DNA from: Actinacidiphila epipremni
GTDB taxonomy: Bacteria; Actinomycetota; Actinomycetes; Streptomycetales; Streptomycetaceae
Direction of reading: 5' to 3'
DNA: 64,000 bases
NCBI RefSeq assembly: GCF_012034175.1
Contig: NZ_JAATEJ010000014.1
Span: 62,001-126,000, forward strand
The notes below the pieces were generated by a model. That model searched no databases. It was not told the DNA's origin and was given only the letters and a program-made list of their open reading frames with translations. The stretch's first letter is position 1; each line of letters starts with the position of its first letter. This document shows positions 52,402-61,570 of this stretch, in pieces. Both the position numbers and the translations under genes were made by a program.

Positions 52402-52431
52402 AGGACCACGCCGGCGGCGGGGCGTGGTCCT
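52402..52431. terminator. Hairpin downstream of the small membrane protein
   Basis: Perfect 11-bp stem AGGACCACGCC / GGCGTGGTCCT with an 8-base loop, between the small membrane-protein stop and the Usp start (both minus strand). Confidence 0.65.
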
Positions 52432-52454
52432 GCGGGGCGGTGGCCGCCCCGGGG

Positions 52455-52706
52455 TCAGCGGACGAGCTCGACGGCCATCCCGAGGACGCCGGCGGCGAAG
52501 ACCGCGACGACGAGGAGGATCCACACGACCGGGCCCATGCCCCAGCCGCGGCTGAGCGCCTTGCGTTCGGGCGCGTCGAGGGAGGAGACGCCCGACTCGG
52601 CGGGTGAGGTGTGCCCGGCGTGCTGGACGGAGTCCTCGGGGAGGCTCAGCCCCTCGTCCGGCAGGTGCGGGTTGGTCGTCTGCTGCGGTGCCCGGGTGAC
52701 CGGCAT
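52455..52706 (-). CDS. Small single-pass membrane protein (83 aa)
   Basis: ATG 52706 follows GGAGGG. The N-terminal 55 residues are polar and Pro/Ser-rich. The C-terminus is one transmembrane helix (about 60-78: VVWILLVVAVFAAGVLGMA) and ends soon after, so it is tail-anchored. The layout resembles small Pro-rich tail-anchored proteins of streptomycetes (DUF6480-like), but I am not certain of that family. Function is unknown. Confidence 0.75.
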   Translation of the reverse strand: MPVTRAPQQTTNPHLPDEGLSLPEDSVQHAGHTSPAESGVSSLDAPERKALSRGWGMGPVVWILLVVAVFAAGVLGMAVELVR

Positions 52707-52963
52707 GGTGCCCTCCGAAGATCGCCGGCGGAAGTCGGTCCGACCCTCGGCTACCCATTGCCACGCGCGCGAACCACAGGGGCCGCCGGGCCCGGGGTGC
52801 CGGCTGCGCGGCGGCGGGCGGCGGGCGGCGCAAAGGGGATCTTCCACGGCAAGAGCGGCCCGTTGCCGCGCAGACCTGGCTGTCCGTCAGCCCCGGTCCG
52901 TATCCTCCGGAGGTCATCGGCAGCCGCGATCCGGCTGCCACCCCTCTCCGTTGCGGAGTGTGC

Positions 52964-54094
52964 ATGACCCGACACGAGCACGAGGTAGAACGCCGCACGC
53001 TGTTCAAAGTCGGCCTGGGCACCGCGGTCGCCGCGGTCGTCGGCACCGAACTCGCGCTTCCCGGCGCCGCGCAGGCGGCGCCCTCGGCGGAGTTCCCCTG
53101 GATCATCGACTGCGACAGCTGGGGCGCCCGGCCGCCGTCCAGCACGATCCAGATCACCGGCAACACCACCAACAAGATCATCCTCCATCACATGGCGTTC
53201 CCGAACGTCACGGACTACTCGCGCGACCACGCGCTGCAGCTGGCCCGGGACTGCCAGGACCTGCACATGGACACCAACGGCTGGGCGGACACCGGCCAGC
53301 ACTTCACCGTCAGCCGGGGCGGCTACGTCCTGGAGGGCCGGCACCGCAGCCTGGAGACGCTGGACGCCGGCGAGCACCAGGTGGTCGCGGCCCACTGCCC
53401 GGGCGAGAACGGCAACGCCATCGGGATCGAGAACGAGGGCACGTACATCACCGAGACGCCGCCGAAGGCGCTGCTGGACTCGCTGGTGAAGCTGTGCGTG
53501 GCGGTGTGCCGGCAGTTCCGGCTCAACGCCTGGGACATCTTCGGGCACTGGGACTTCACCGTCACCGACTGCCCCGGCATCGCCTTCTACGCGCAGTTCC
53601 CGATGGTCCGCACCCGGGTGCTGCACCAGCTGGGCGTGCCGGCGTCGGCGGCGCCGAAGCGGCGGTGGCCGGACATCTGGCGCTTCGTGGACAGCCCCGT
53701 GGTGCAGGTCGGGCAGTACCTGCTGGACGCGGCCGGGTATGCGCTCACCCCGGACGGCGTGTTCGGCTACGACATGAACGACGCCGTGGCCGCCTTCCAG
53801 ACCAGCCGCGGCATCCCGGTCACCGCGGACGCCACCTTCGACACCGCGACCTGGGAAGCACTGGCCCCGCCGCTGGACAAGCACGCGAGCGGCCTCCCGG
53901 TCACCGCCCTGCAGTTCATGCTGGCCCGCAAGGGCTACGCCGACGTGACGGCGAGCGGCACGTACGACCACGCGACGATGAAGGCGGTGCAGTCCCTCCA
54001 GCGCCTGCACGGCCTGACCCCGAACGGCAAGGTGAACTCGAGCACCTGGTGCGCCGCGGTCGGCGGCACGGTCCGCGAGGCGTTCTGCCGCTGA
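52964..54094 (+). CDS. Tat-exported N-acetylmuramoyl-L-alanine amidase with two peptidoglycan-binding domains
   Basis: 376-aa exported cell-wall hydrolase. A twin-Arg signal (RRTLFKVGLG) ends near AQAAPS. The amidase_2/PGRP domain (about 45-215) has zinc ligands His in IILHHM, His in FGHWDF and Cys in TDCPG, and the conserved HFTVSRGGYVLEGRH and AIGIENEG. Two PG_binding_1 repeats follow (about 235-300 and 305-370). The ATG 52964 has GGAG 7 bases upstream; a GTG two codons earlier is the alternative. It probably cleaves or remodels peptidoglycan. Confidence 0.93.
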   Translation: MTRHEHEVERRTLFKVGLGTAVAAVVGTELALPGAAQAAPSAEFPWIIDCDSWGARPPSSTIQITGNTTNKIILHHMAFPNVTDYSRDHALQLARDCQDLHMDTNGWADTGQHFTVSRGGYVLEGRHRSLETLDAGEHQVVAAHCPGENGNAIGIENEGTYITETPPKALLDSLVKLCVAVCRQFRLNAWDIFGHWDFTVTDCPGIAFYAQFPMVRTRVLHQLGVPASAAPKRRWPDIWRFVDSPVVQVGQYLLDAAGYALTPDGVFGYDMNDAVAAFQTSRGIPVTADATFDTATWEALAPPLDKHASGLPVTALQFMLARKGYADVTASGTYDHATMKAVQSLQRLHGLTPNGKVNSSTWCAAVGGTVREAFCR

Positions 54095-54098
54095 GCAG

Positions 54099-54133
54099 GC
54101 GGGCCGGCCGGGGGGTTGCCCCGGCCGGCCCGC
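54099..54133. terminator. Strong terminator hairpin between convergent genes
   Basis: Perfect 15-bp stem (GCGGGCCGGCCGGGG and its complement) with a 5-base GGTTG loop, between the amidase (+) and GH35 (-) stops. Confidence 0.85.
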
Positions 54134-54154
54134 GGTGGTGGGTGCGGTGGGGGT

Positions 54155-57100
54155 TCAGCCGCAGGTCAGGACGGGTGTCCCCCAGTCGCCGTGGTCAAGG
54201 CCGTTGCCGTCGCCCGCGTCGCCGACCTTGAGGTCGATGACCTGGGCGCCGGTGACGTCGACGTCGAGGGGGACGGCGGCCTGCCGGCCGCGGACGGTTC
54301 CGGTGGTGGTGAGGACCTTGCCGTCGGCGAGTACCGAGAAGGTGACGGTGCCGCCGCCGTTGGTCTCGTCGTCGACGCCGACCTCGGCGGTCAGCCGGGT
54401 GCAGGTGCCGGCGAGGTAGAGCTGGACGTCGCTGAGGGAGTTGGTGCCCAGGCCCTTGGCGTAGCTCTTGCCAGCGATGGTGAGCGGCTTGCCGTCGCCG
54501 GCGGCCTGCTCGCCGACGCTGGTGTCGCGCTCGACCGGGCCCCAGCCGTTGCTGGAGGACAGGAACGGCAGGTCGCTCACCGCGTTCTGCCCGGCCGGCG
54601 GCACCGGCGGGACGGCCTTGACGATGCGCTCGTCGCCGGCCGAGGCCGGCCGGCCGCGCTGGGTGTAGCGCGCGGTCGCCTTGAGCGCCGAGGCGTCGGG
54701 CAGCGTGCCGCCGGGCGGGGTGACCGTCCAGCGGATCGTCGCCGTCCTCCCGGGCAGCAGCAGCGCGACCTTGGCCGGCTGGGCGGCGCTCGCCTTCCAG
54801 CCGGCCGGCAGGGTGAGCGCGGCCGTCAGCGCGGTGGCCGGCGGCCGGCCGGCCGGGACGCGTACGGTCGCGGTCGCGGTGAAGGCCGTGCCGGCGTGGA
54901 CGCTGCCCGGCACGCCGAGGGTGACGTCGGTGCCGGGGGCCTTGGGCATGGCGTAGGTCCGCGCGTTGTAGCGCGGGCTCGCGTTCTGCCCGACGTGCAG
55001 GGACGAGGCGTAGCTGCCGTAGTCGGTCAGCTCCACCTTGCCGAGCCCGCCGGTGGTGCCGTCCAGGTTCCACACCGCGATGGCGATGGTGTTGTGCCCG
55101 TCGGGGTCGAGGATGCCGTTCGGGATCGGGAAGGTGTGCTGCGGGCCGAGGTAGTTGACGTAGTTGCCGACCTGCCAGCCGTTGACGAAGATCGTCGCGC
55201 GGTACTGCCGCTTCGGGTCGTCGGTGAAGGTCAGGCCGAGCGAGGTGTCCTGGCCGCGCGGCAGGTCGAGATCGGCGTCGGTGCGGTACCAGGAGACGCC
55301 GGGGGTGGTGTCGGTGGCCGGCAGGGTGGTGTGCTTCCAGGACCCGTCGGGGTAGCCGGGCAGGTCCCAGCCGGCCCGCTCGCCGTACAGGCCGCCGTTG
55401 TTGAGCGGGCCGCGCACGGTGTCGACGGGGTCCTCGCCGCCGCGTACGCCCTGGATCCGCCAGGTGACCGGGGTGAGCGGCGCGCCGGTGAGCGAGGCGC
55501 TGGTCAGGCCGCGGGCGGTCTTGTTGCCGTTGGAGGAGCCGTAGTCCTCCTCGTGGCCCATGTTGACCGTCAGCACCGACAGCACGTTGTCGCCGGTGGG
55601 CTTCAGGGCGCCCGCCGGGAAGGCGAAGTCGGCGCTGCCGGTGGTGGAGCTGCCGAGGAAGGTGCCGTTGAGCCAGGCGGAGAAGGCCTGGGCCTTGCCG
55701 CCGGAGTCGGACACCAGGTGGACGCCGGTCTCGGAGCCGGACGTCTGGAAGCGCCCGCGGTACCAGGTGTTGCCGGTGTGGAAGCCGTAGTCGTCGGCGT
55801 AGAGCACGGGCAGCGAGTTGACGCCCGAGGAGCTGTTGGTGGTGGTCTTGTCGGCCACCTGCCAGCTGGAGTCGTCGAAGCCGGGTGCGGCCTCGGGGGA
55901 CTCCTCGGTGTGCTTCCAGTCGGTCAGCGCCGGGAGGGTGACGGGAGCGGCGACCGGGATCTGCGCGGTGCGGCTGCCGGTGGCGGTGACGTGGGTGGCC
56001 AGGGTGCGGCCGTTCCAGCTGACGTTCTTGGCCGAGGTGAAGACCTCGATGTCCTTGTCGTCGGCGTTGTCGCCGGTGAGCGCGACGGTCCGCCCGCCGT
56101 CCCGGCCGGTGGCGGTGCGCAGCAGATGGGTGCCGCGGACCAGGACCGGCCCGTTGGCGGTGTCCTGGCGCCAGAACGTCTTGGCGGTGTCCTTGTCGCC
56201 GACGAGCAGCAGCTGCGGGCGGGAGCCGCCGCCGCTGATGGCGATGCGGATGAGGCCGTCGTGGGTGTAGTTCAGCCGCAGGTCGCCGGTGGCGGCGTCC
56301 CAGGTGGTGGTGACGGCGCCGCCGCTACTGGTGACGGTGGGCTGGGAGGCGTACCGCAGCACGGTCTCGCCGTCGCTGCCCTTGTCGCCGTAGAGGACCG
56401 AGACGTCCCGGCTGCCGATGGCGGCGGTGGTCATGATCTCGGACGTCGAGTACTGCAGCTGGGTGCCGCCGAGCTTGTAGTCGGCGACGACGATGTGCGA
56501 GTCGCGGCCGTCGAGGGTGATCGCGGTGCCGGGCTGCTGCGGGACGACGGGGTAGGTCGGCTCGGTGGTACCGCCCTGGGGCACGTCGACGGCGTCGATG
56601 GAGACGAAGTTGTCGGTGGACCCGGAGCTGTGGCTGCCGGCCACGGTGATCGTCAGGGTGTGCGGTCCTGCGGCCAGTCCGCTCTGCTGGAACACCACGG
56701 CCTGGTCCTGGCTGCCGGAGTCGTCGACGGTGGCGACCTTCGTGCCGTCGATGGCGACGTCGGCGTAGCCGTGGTTGTCGGTCTTGGAGCCGATCCAGCG
56801 GACGGCGGTGCCGTCGAAGGGCACGGTGACCGAGTCGCCCTTGGTGTTGGAGAAGGACTCGGTCTGCCGGTAGTCGCCGCCGGTGTAGCTCTGGTTCGCC
56901 ACATGCGACCAGGTGCCGGTGTAGCTGAGCGCCGGGTCGGTGTCGTCCCAGGTGTAGGTGGTGTCGGCGGCGGGCTGGGCGTTGAAGTCCAGGGATATGT
57001 GGGTCTTGTCCACCGCCGTCGAGGTGGAGTCGCCGTGCCGCAGGACGTGGAACTGCGTCTTGGTGTCCGGGTTCATCCGGGCGGTATCGACGACCTTGGG

Positions 57101-58336
57101 GTCGTCCGGCGGGGTGGTCCGTATCGCGTCGGTCTTGGTCAGCGGGGCGACCGACTGGGTGAAGTAACCGATGAGCTTGTCCTCGTCGAACTTCGGGTCG
57201 AGCTGCCGGTTCTCCCGGATCGCGGCGCCGTAGTCGTACGAGGTGTAGTTCTCCGGCATGCCCAGCCAGCCCCAGTTGGTCCCGCCGTAGGTCATGTAGA
57301 AGCTCTGGGCGGTGGCGCCGACCGCGATGTTCTGCTTGTAGAAGACGTTCGCGAACTGGTCGTTGATCAGCTGGGCGCACTTGTCGTAGCCGGGCCCGCC
57401 CCACGGGTCAAAGGCGCCGCCCTGGAACTCCGGGGTGTAGAGCGGCTTGCCGGCCGGGTGGTCGTAGCTGATGTTGGGCACGCCGGCCCACTGCGTGGGG
57501 TTGGAGCAGTTGAAGCCCTGCGGGTAGGAGTCGGGGCCGTCGACGTCGAGGGCGCCGTCACCGGAGTTGAAGGTGCCGTTGTTGTTGCCGGTGAGCGGCA
57601 CGGTGATGCCGTCGGCGCGGGCCTTGTCCTCCAGGTGCTTCATGTACGCGCGGGCGTCGGCGGAGCCGTCGTAGTACTCGTTCTCCACCTGGTAGGCGAT
57701 GACCGTGCCGGTGCCGTTGGTGAGCTGGTGGCGGGCGAGGATGCGGTCGATCTGGGTCAGCCACTGGTCGGCGTACTTCAGGAACTCCGGGTCGTCTGTG
57801 CGGTTCTGCTCCTTTTTGGTGGTGAGCCAGCCGGGAAGGCCGCCGCTGTCGACTTCCGCGTTGATGTACGGGGCCGGGCGCGCGATGACGTACAGGCCGG
57901 CCTGCTGCGCCATGTCGAGCAGCTTGTCGACGTCGCGCACGCCGGTGAAGTCGTACACGCCCGGCGCGGGCGAGTGGTAGTCCCAGTCGAAGTACAGGGA
58001 CGTGGCGTTGAAGCCGGCCGCCTTCATCTTCTGGAAGATGTCCAGCCACAGGTCCGGGCTCGGCAGCCGGAAGTAGTGGAACTCGCCGGACCACAGGTAG
58101 GTGCGGTCGCCGTCGACGAGGAACGAGTAGCCGTCGAAGGTCACCTTGTGGGGCTTGCCGGCGCCGGCCGGGGCATGGGCGGGCGCCTTCGCGGGGTGCC
58201 CGGCGGTGCCCGCCGCCATCGCGGGGGCCGCCTGCCCGGCGGACAGGGCGAGGGCCACGGCCGCCGCGGCCGTGGCCCACCACCTTCTGCGGCGGCCGGA
58301 TCTCCCGGCCGCAGAGTCGTACGGATGACGTCGCAC
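54155..58336 (-). CDS. Secreted GH35 beta-galactosidase with NEW3 and NPCBM domains
   Basis: 1393-aa exported enzyme. GTG 58336 has GGAGG 4 bases upstream and starts a signal peptide with an RRRR cluster followed by a hydrophobic core ending APAMA. The catalytic TIM barrel (about 60-400) opens WSGEFHYFRLPSP. The acid/base is Glu220 in QVENEYY and the nucleophile Glu303 in TPEFQGG. Long beta-rich domains follow (galactose-binding-like jelly rolls, for example GDSVTVPFDGTAVRWIG and PGVSWYRTDADL). A NEW3-like domain at about 1150-1240 and a C-terminal NPCBM (GWGPVERDTS, YAKGLGTNS) close it. It would release terminal beta-galactose from plant or host glycans. It is divergent from the GH27 gene. 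Confidence 0.95.
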   Translation of the reverse strand: MRRHPYDSAAGRSGRRRRWWATAAAAVALALSAGQAAPAMAAGTAGHPAKAPAHAPAGAGKPHKVTFDGYSFLVDGDRTYLWSGEFHYFRLPSPDLWLDIFQKMKAAGFNATSLYFDWDYHSPAPGVYDFTGVRDVDKLLDMAQQAGLYVIARPAPYINAEVDSGGLPGWLTTKKEQNRTDDPEFLKYADQWLTQIDRILARHQLTNGTGTVIAYQVENEYYDGSADARAYMKHLEDKARADGITVPLTGNNNGTFNSGDGALDVDGPDSYPQGFNCSNPTQWAGVPNISYDHPAGKPLYTPEFQGGAFDPWGGPGYDKCAQLINDQFANVFYKQNIAVGATAQSFYMTYGGTNWGWLGMPENYTSYDYGAAIRENRQLDPKFDEDKLIGYFTQSVAPLTKTDAIRTTPPDDPKVVDTARMNPDTKTQFHVLRHGDSTSTAVDKTHISLDFNAQPAADTTYTWDDTDPALSYTGTWSHVANQSYTGGDYRQTESFSNTKGDSVTVPFDGTAVRWIGSKTDNHGYADVAIDGTKVATVDDSGSQDQAVVFQQSGLAAGPHTLTITVAGSHSSGSTDNFVSIDAVDVPQGGTTEPTYPVVPQQPGTAITLDGRDSHIVVADYKLGGTQLQYSTSEIMTTAAIGSRDVSVLYGDKGSDGETVLRYASQPTVTSSGGAVTTTWDAATGDLRLNYTHDGLIRIAISGGGSRPQLLLVGDKDTAKTFWRQDTANGPVLVRGTHLLRTATGRDGGRTVALTGDNADDKDIEVFTSAKNVSWNGRTLATHVTATGSRTAQIPVAAPVTLPALTDWKHTEESPEAAPGFDDSSWQVADKTTTNSSSGVNSLPVLYADDYGFHTGNTWYRGRFQTSGSETGVHLVSDSGGKAQAFSAWLNGTFLGSSTTGSADFAFPAGALKPTGDNVLSVLTVNMGHEEDYGSSNGNKTARGLTSASLTGAPLTPVTWRIQGVRGGEDPVDTVRGPLNNGGLYGERAGWDLPGYPDGSWKHTTLPATDTTPGVSWYRTDADLDLPRGQDTSLGLTFTDDPKRQYRATIFVNGWQVGNYVNYLGPQHTFPIPNGILDPDGHNTIAIAVWNLDGTTGGLGKVELTDYGSYASSLHVGQNASPRYNARTYAMPKAPGTDVTLGVPGSVHAGTAFTATATVRVPAGRPPATALTAALTLPAGWKASAAQPAKVALLLPGRTATIRWTVTPPGGTLPDASALKATARYTQRGRPASAGDERIVKAVPPVPPAGQNAVSDLPFLSSSNGWGPVERDTSVGEQAAGDGKPLTIAGKSYAKGLGTNSLSDVQLYLAGTCTRLTAEVGVDDETNGGGTVTFSVLADGKVLTTTGTVRGRQAAVPLDVDVTGAQVIDLKVGDAGDGNGLDHGDWGTPVLTCG

Positions 58337-58632
58337 TGCGCCTCCACGCTCGCTGAAAATGCAACTCCAAACAGATTCAATCGAAGTCGCACAATAGGAG
58401 GGTGAGGCTGACGGGGCAATAGGTCGGACGAAGGTCATCGACGCCGGCGGAACGAAGCGGACTTTTCCGGCCGCACTGCCCGCGGAACCCGGGCGGCACC
58501 CGGCAGGGAGGGGCGGTCCGGACCGATGAGTTCGCGTCAGATCCCTTGACAGTACACAGGAATCGGGATTGTCATGTCGCCAACTGTTGAGTTGCGTCGG
58601 ATTCTGTTCCGACGATCCGGCTGGAACCTACG
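58337..58632. promoter_or_regulatory. Divergent promoter region of the galactosidase pair
   Basis: 296-base gap. On the plus strand TTGACA at 58546-58551 and TGTCAT at 58570-58575, 18 bases apart, form a plausible sigma-70-type promoter for the GH27 gene, leaving a leader of about 50 bases. A short dyad CAACT..AGTTG lies at about 58580-58593, overlapping the expected start site, and could be an operator. The minus-strand promoter for GH35 is probably in the A/T-richer stretch 58350-58400. No binding protein can be named. Confidence 0.55.
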
Positions 58633-60666
58633 ATGGGACCCCGTATGCCGATCACCCGCAGGATCGTGTCCTGCGTCACCGCGGGAGCCGTATGGGCCGG
58701 CGGTCTTGGCCTGGCCGCGGTCACCGCCACCGTCGTCGCGGCGCCCGAGGCCGCCGCCGTCGACAACGGCCTCGCCCTCACCCCGCCGATGGGCTTCAAC
58801 GACTGGAACTCCTTCGGCTGCAACGTCAGCGAGCAGCTGATCGAGCAGACCGCCGACTACTTCGTCAGCTCCGGCCTGAAGGCGGCCGGCTACACCTACG
58901 TCAACATCGACGACTGCTGGATGACCCACAGCCGCGACGCCGACGGGCGGCTGGTGCCCGACCCGGTCAAGTTCCCCGACGGCATCAAGGGCACCGCCGA
59001 CTACGTGCACGCCAAGGGCCTCAAGCTCGGCATCTACGAGGACGCCGGCACCGCGACCTGCGCCGGCTACCCCGGCAGCCTCGGGCACGAGACCACCGAC
59101 GCGCAGTCCTTCGCCGACTGGGGCGTGGACTACCTCAAGTACGACAACTGCAACAACCAGAGCGACGGGTCCAAGGCGGACTACCTCAACCGCTACACCG
59201 CCATGGGCGACGCGCTCAAGGCGACCGGCCGGCCGATCGTCTACTCCCTGTGCGAGTGGGGCGACCTCAAGCCGTGGGAGTGGGCCGGCGACATCGGCAA
59301 CCTGTGGCGCACCACCGGTGACATCAGCGACAACTGGGGCAGCCTGAAGTCCATCACGGACGCCAACCTGCCGCTGGCGGCGTACGCCAAGGCCGGGGCG
59401 TGGAACGACCCGGACATGCTGGAGGTCGGCAACGGCGGCATGACCGACACCGAGTACCGCACGCACTTCTCGCTGTGGTCGATGATGAACGCGCCGCTGC
59501 TCATCGGCACCGACCTGCGCAAGGCGACCCCGCAGACGATGGACATCCTGCTCAACAAGGACGTCATCGCGCTCGACCAGGACCCGCTGGGCAAGCAGGC
59601 GACCGTGCTCAGCTCCAGCGGCGGCGCGCAGGTCGTCGTCAAGCAGCTGGCGAACGGCGACCGGGCGGTGGCGCTGTACAACGAGTCCGACCAGCCGCAG
59701 CACATCGCCACCACCGCCAAGGCGGTCGGCCTGCCGGCCTCCGCGCTCGGCTACCGGGTGCGCGACCTGTGGCAGCACCGCGACTACCAGTCCGCCGGTA
59801 CGCTCGCCGCGACCGTCCCGGCACACGGCACCGTGCTGCTGCGGGTCGGCAAGGACCTCGGCGCGCTGCTCGACCCGTCGCTGGTCGACGCGGGCGTGAC
59901 CGGCAGCGCGCTGCACATCCAGCCCGGCAAGGGCGCCGACGTCACCACCTCGGTCACCGCCCTCGGCACCCTGCCGGCCCTCCAGGTCGCGGTGAAGCTC
60001 ACCGCGCCGGCCGGCTGGACGGTCAAGGCGAAGAGCCGCACCAGCACCCCGGCGCTGCTGGGCGGCAGCACGCTCACCACCACCTGGCACATCGACGTGC
60101 CCGCCGGCACCGCGACCGGTACGTACCCGCTGGCCGGCACCGTCTCCTACCGCGGCATCGGCCCGAAGTCGACCGTCAGCCAGCCGGTCACCGGGCAGAT
60201 CGCGGTCGCCGTCCCGCCGCCGGCCGGCACCTCGTACCTCAGCGACCTGCCGTGGGAGTCGGCCACCAACGGCTGGGGCCCGGTCGAGCGCGACACCAGC
60301 AACGGCGAGACCGCCGCGGGCGACGGCAACCCGCTCACCCTGGGCGGCACCGTCTACCCCAAGGGCCTCGGCGCGCACGCCCCGAGCGACATCGCCTACT
60401 ACACCGCCGGCGGCTGCACCTCGCTGACGGCCACGGTCGGCATCGACGACGAGAAGAAGAACAGCAAGGGCTCGGTGGAGTTCGAGGTCCTGGCCGATGG
60501 CAAGCAGGTCGCCGACAGCGGCATCCTCACCAGCACCACCGGCGGCCACCCCCTGACCGCCGACATCACCGGCGCCCAGGTCGTCCACCTGCTCGTCACG
60601 GACGCCGGCGACGGCAACGACAGCGACCACGCCGACTGGGCCGCCGCCCAGATCACCTGCTCCTGA
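58633..60666 (+). CDS. Secreted GH27 alpha-galactosidase with NEW3 and NPCBM domains
   Basis: 677-aa exported enzyme. The signal peptide ends near EAAAVDNG. The GH27 barrel starts GLALTPPMGFNDWNSFGCN. The nucleophile is Asp171 in YLKYDNC, the acid/base is Asp230 in TTGDISDNW, and WNDPDMLEVGNGGMT is the conserved substrate loop. A C-terminal antiparallel beta domain, a NEW3-like region (about 430-525) and an NPCBM domain (about 535-677, GWGPVERDTS) follow. It hydrolyses terminal alpha-galactose from oligosaccharides or galactomannan. The start may instead be ATG 58645, which has GGGA upstream. It pairs with the divergent GH35 enzyme and shares its C-terminal modules. Confidence 0.95.
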   Translation: MGPRMPITRRIVSCVTAGAVWAGGLGLAAVTATVVAAPEAAAVDNGLALTPPMGFNDWNSFGCNVSEQLIEQTADYFVSSGLKAAGYTYVNIDDCWMTHSRDADGRLVPDPVKFPDGIKGTADYVHAKGLKLGIYEDAGTATCAGYPGSLGHETTDAQSFADWGVDYLKYDNCNNQSDGSKADYLNRYTAMGDALKATGRPIVYSLCEWGDLKPWEWAGDIGNLWRTTGDISDNWGSLKSITDANLPLAAYAKAGAWNDPDMLEVGNGGMTDTEYRTHFSLWSMMNAPLLIGTDLRKATPQTMDILLNKDVIALDQDPLGKQATVLSSSGGAQVVVKQLANGDRAVALYNESDQPQHIATTAKAVGLPASALGYRVRDLWQHRDYQSAGTLAATVPAHGTVLLRVGKDLGALLDPSLVDAGVTGSALHIQPGKGADVTTSVTALGTLPALQVAVKLTAPAGWTVKAKSRTSTPALLGGSTLTTTWHIDVPAGTATGTYPLAGTVSYRGIGPKSTVSQPVTGQIAVAVPPPAGTSYLSDLPWESATNGWGPVERDTSNGETAAGDGNPLTLGGTVYPKGLGAHAPSDIAYYTAGGCTSLTATVGIDDEKKNSKGSVEFEVLADGKQVADSGILTSTTGGHPLTADITGAQVVHLLVTDAGDGNDSDHADWAAAQITCS

Positions 60667-60686
60667 CCCCTGTCCCCCACATCCCC

Positions 60687-60735
60687 CCCCCGCCGCCCGG
60701 CCCCACCTTCCCCGGTGGCGGCCGGGCGGCGGGGG
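60687..60735. terminator. Strong terminator hairpin between convergent genes
   Basis: 16-bp stem (60687-60702 with 60720-60735) extended by an inner CCACC/GGTGG pairing with one bulged C. It follows the GH27 stop and precedes the stop of the minus-strand unknown gene. Confidence 0.85.
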
Positions 60736-60757
60736 CTCGTGTGGTGGCGGTGCGGCC

Positions 60758-61570
60758 TCAGGACAGCAGGGTCGCGAGGCGGGTGTGGACGGCGGTGCGG
60801 CCGTCAAGGTGTTCCGGGGTCAGGTCGGGGTGGGAGGGGTCGCGGGAGAGGGCGTGGAGGCGGCCGTCGTAGCGGGCGAGGACCAGGTCGGTGCTCTCGC
60901 CGGCGATTTCCGCCGAGCCCTCGGCGGTGTAGTGGGTGACGGTGACCAGCGCGGAGCGCTCGGCGCCGGCGAGCAGGGCGTCGGTGTCGGGGACCCTCTC
61001 GCGGTCCGCGGCGCTGCCGCGCGGCAGCCACTCGGTGAGGATGTCCAGCGCCTCCTCCATGGTGTGGAGGCTGATCTGGTGCACGCCGAGCGCGTCGATC
61101 CGCACCATCAGGGCGATGCCCTCCGGCTGCGGCAGCAGCAGGGTGCGCCACGGCTCGCCCGGCTCGGTGCCGGAGATCCTGGCGTCCAGCACCATCCGGG
61201 CGCGCTGCTGGAAGGCCACCGCGATGCCCAGGTCGCCGCGGACCTGCACCTGCTCCCCGCCGGATCCGGCCAGCAGCAGCTGCCGCGCGGCCAGCGACCG
61301 TACGGCCTCGGTCAGCTCGTCGTCGGAGGGGCGGGCCTCCAGGAAGTCCACGATCGCGTCGACCGCGGTCAGCTCGGCGATGGTGTAGGCGCCGAGCATC
61401 ACCGGGCCGGTGTGCACCATGTTGACCACCGCGGTGACCAGTCCCTCGGGGACCGCGGCCTCGCCGGGCGCGTGGCTGCCGCCCGGGCCCGAGGAGCCGG
61501 ACGAGCCGGACGGACCGGACGGGCCGGACGGGCCGGCTTCGGGGGTACGTGCTGCGTCGTCGTCGCTCAT
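60758..61570 (-). CDS. Conserved-looking protein of unknown function (270 aa)
   Basis: I do not recognise a family. The first 30 residues are Gly/Ser/Pro-rich repeats (GPSGPSGPSGSSGSSG), then come a helical region (VTAVVNMVHTGPVMLGAYTIAELTAVDAIVDFLEARP) in parts and a mixed alpha/beta domain (LVLARYDGRLHAL near the end). There is no signal peptide or membrane helix. Its ATG overlaps the stop of the upstream 313-aa gene (ATGA), so both proteins are made together and probably act together. Confidence 0.78.
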   Translation of the reverse strand: MSDDDAARTPEAGPSGPSGPSGSSGSSGPGGSHAPGEAAVPEGLVTAVVNMVHTGPVMLGAYTIAELTAVDAIVDFLEARPSDDELTEAVRSLAARQLLLAGSGGEQVQVRGDLGIAVAFQQRARMVLDARISGTEPGEPWRTLLLPQPEGIALMVRIDALGVHQISLHTMEEALDILTEWLPRGSAADRERVPDTDALLAGAERSALVTVTHYTAEGSAEIAGESTDLVLARYDGRLHALSRDPSHPDLTPEHLDGRTAVHTRLATLLS

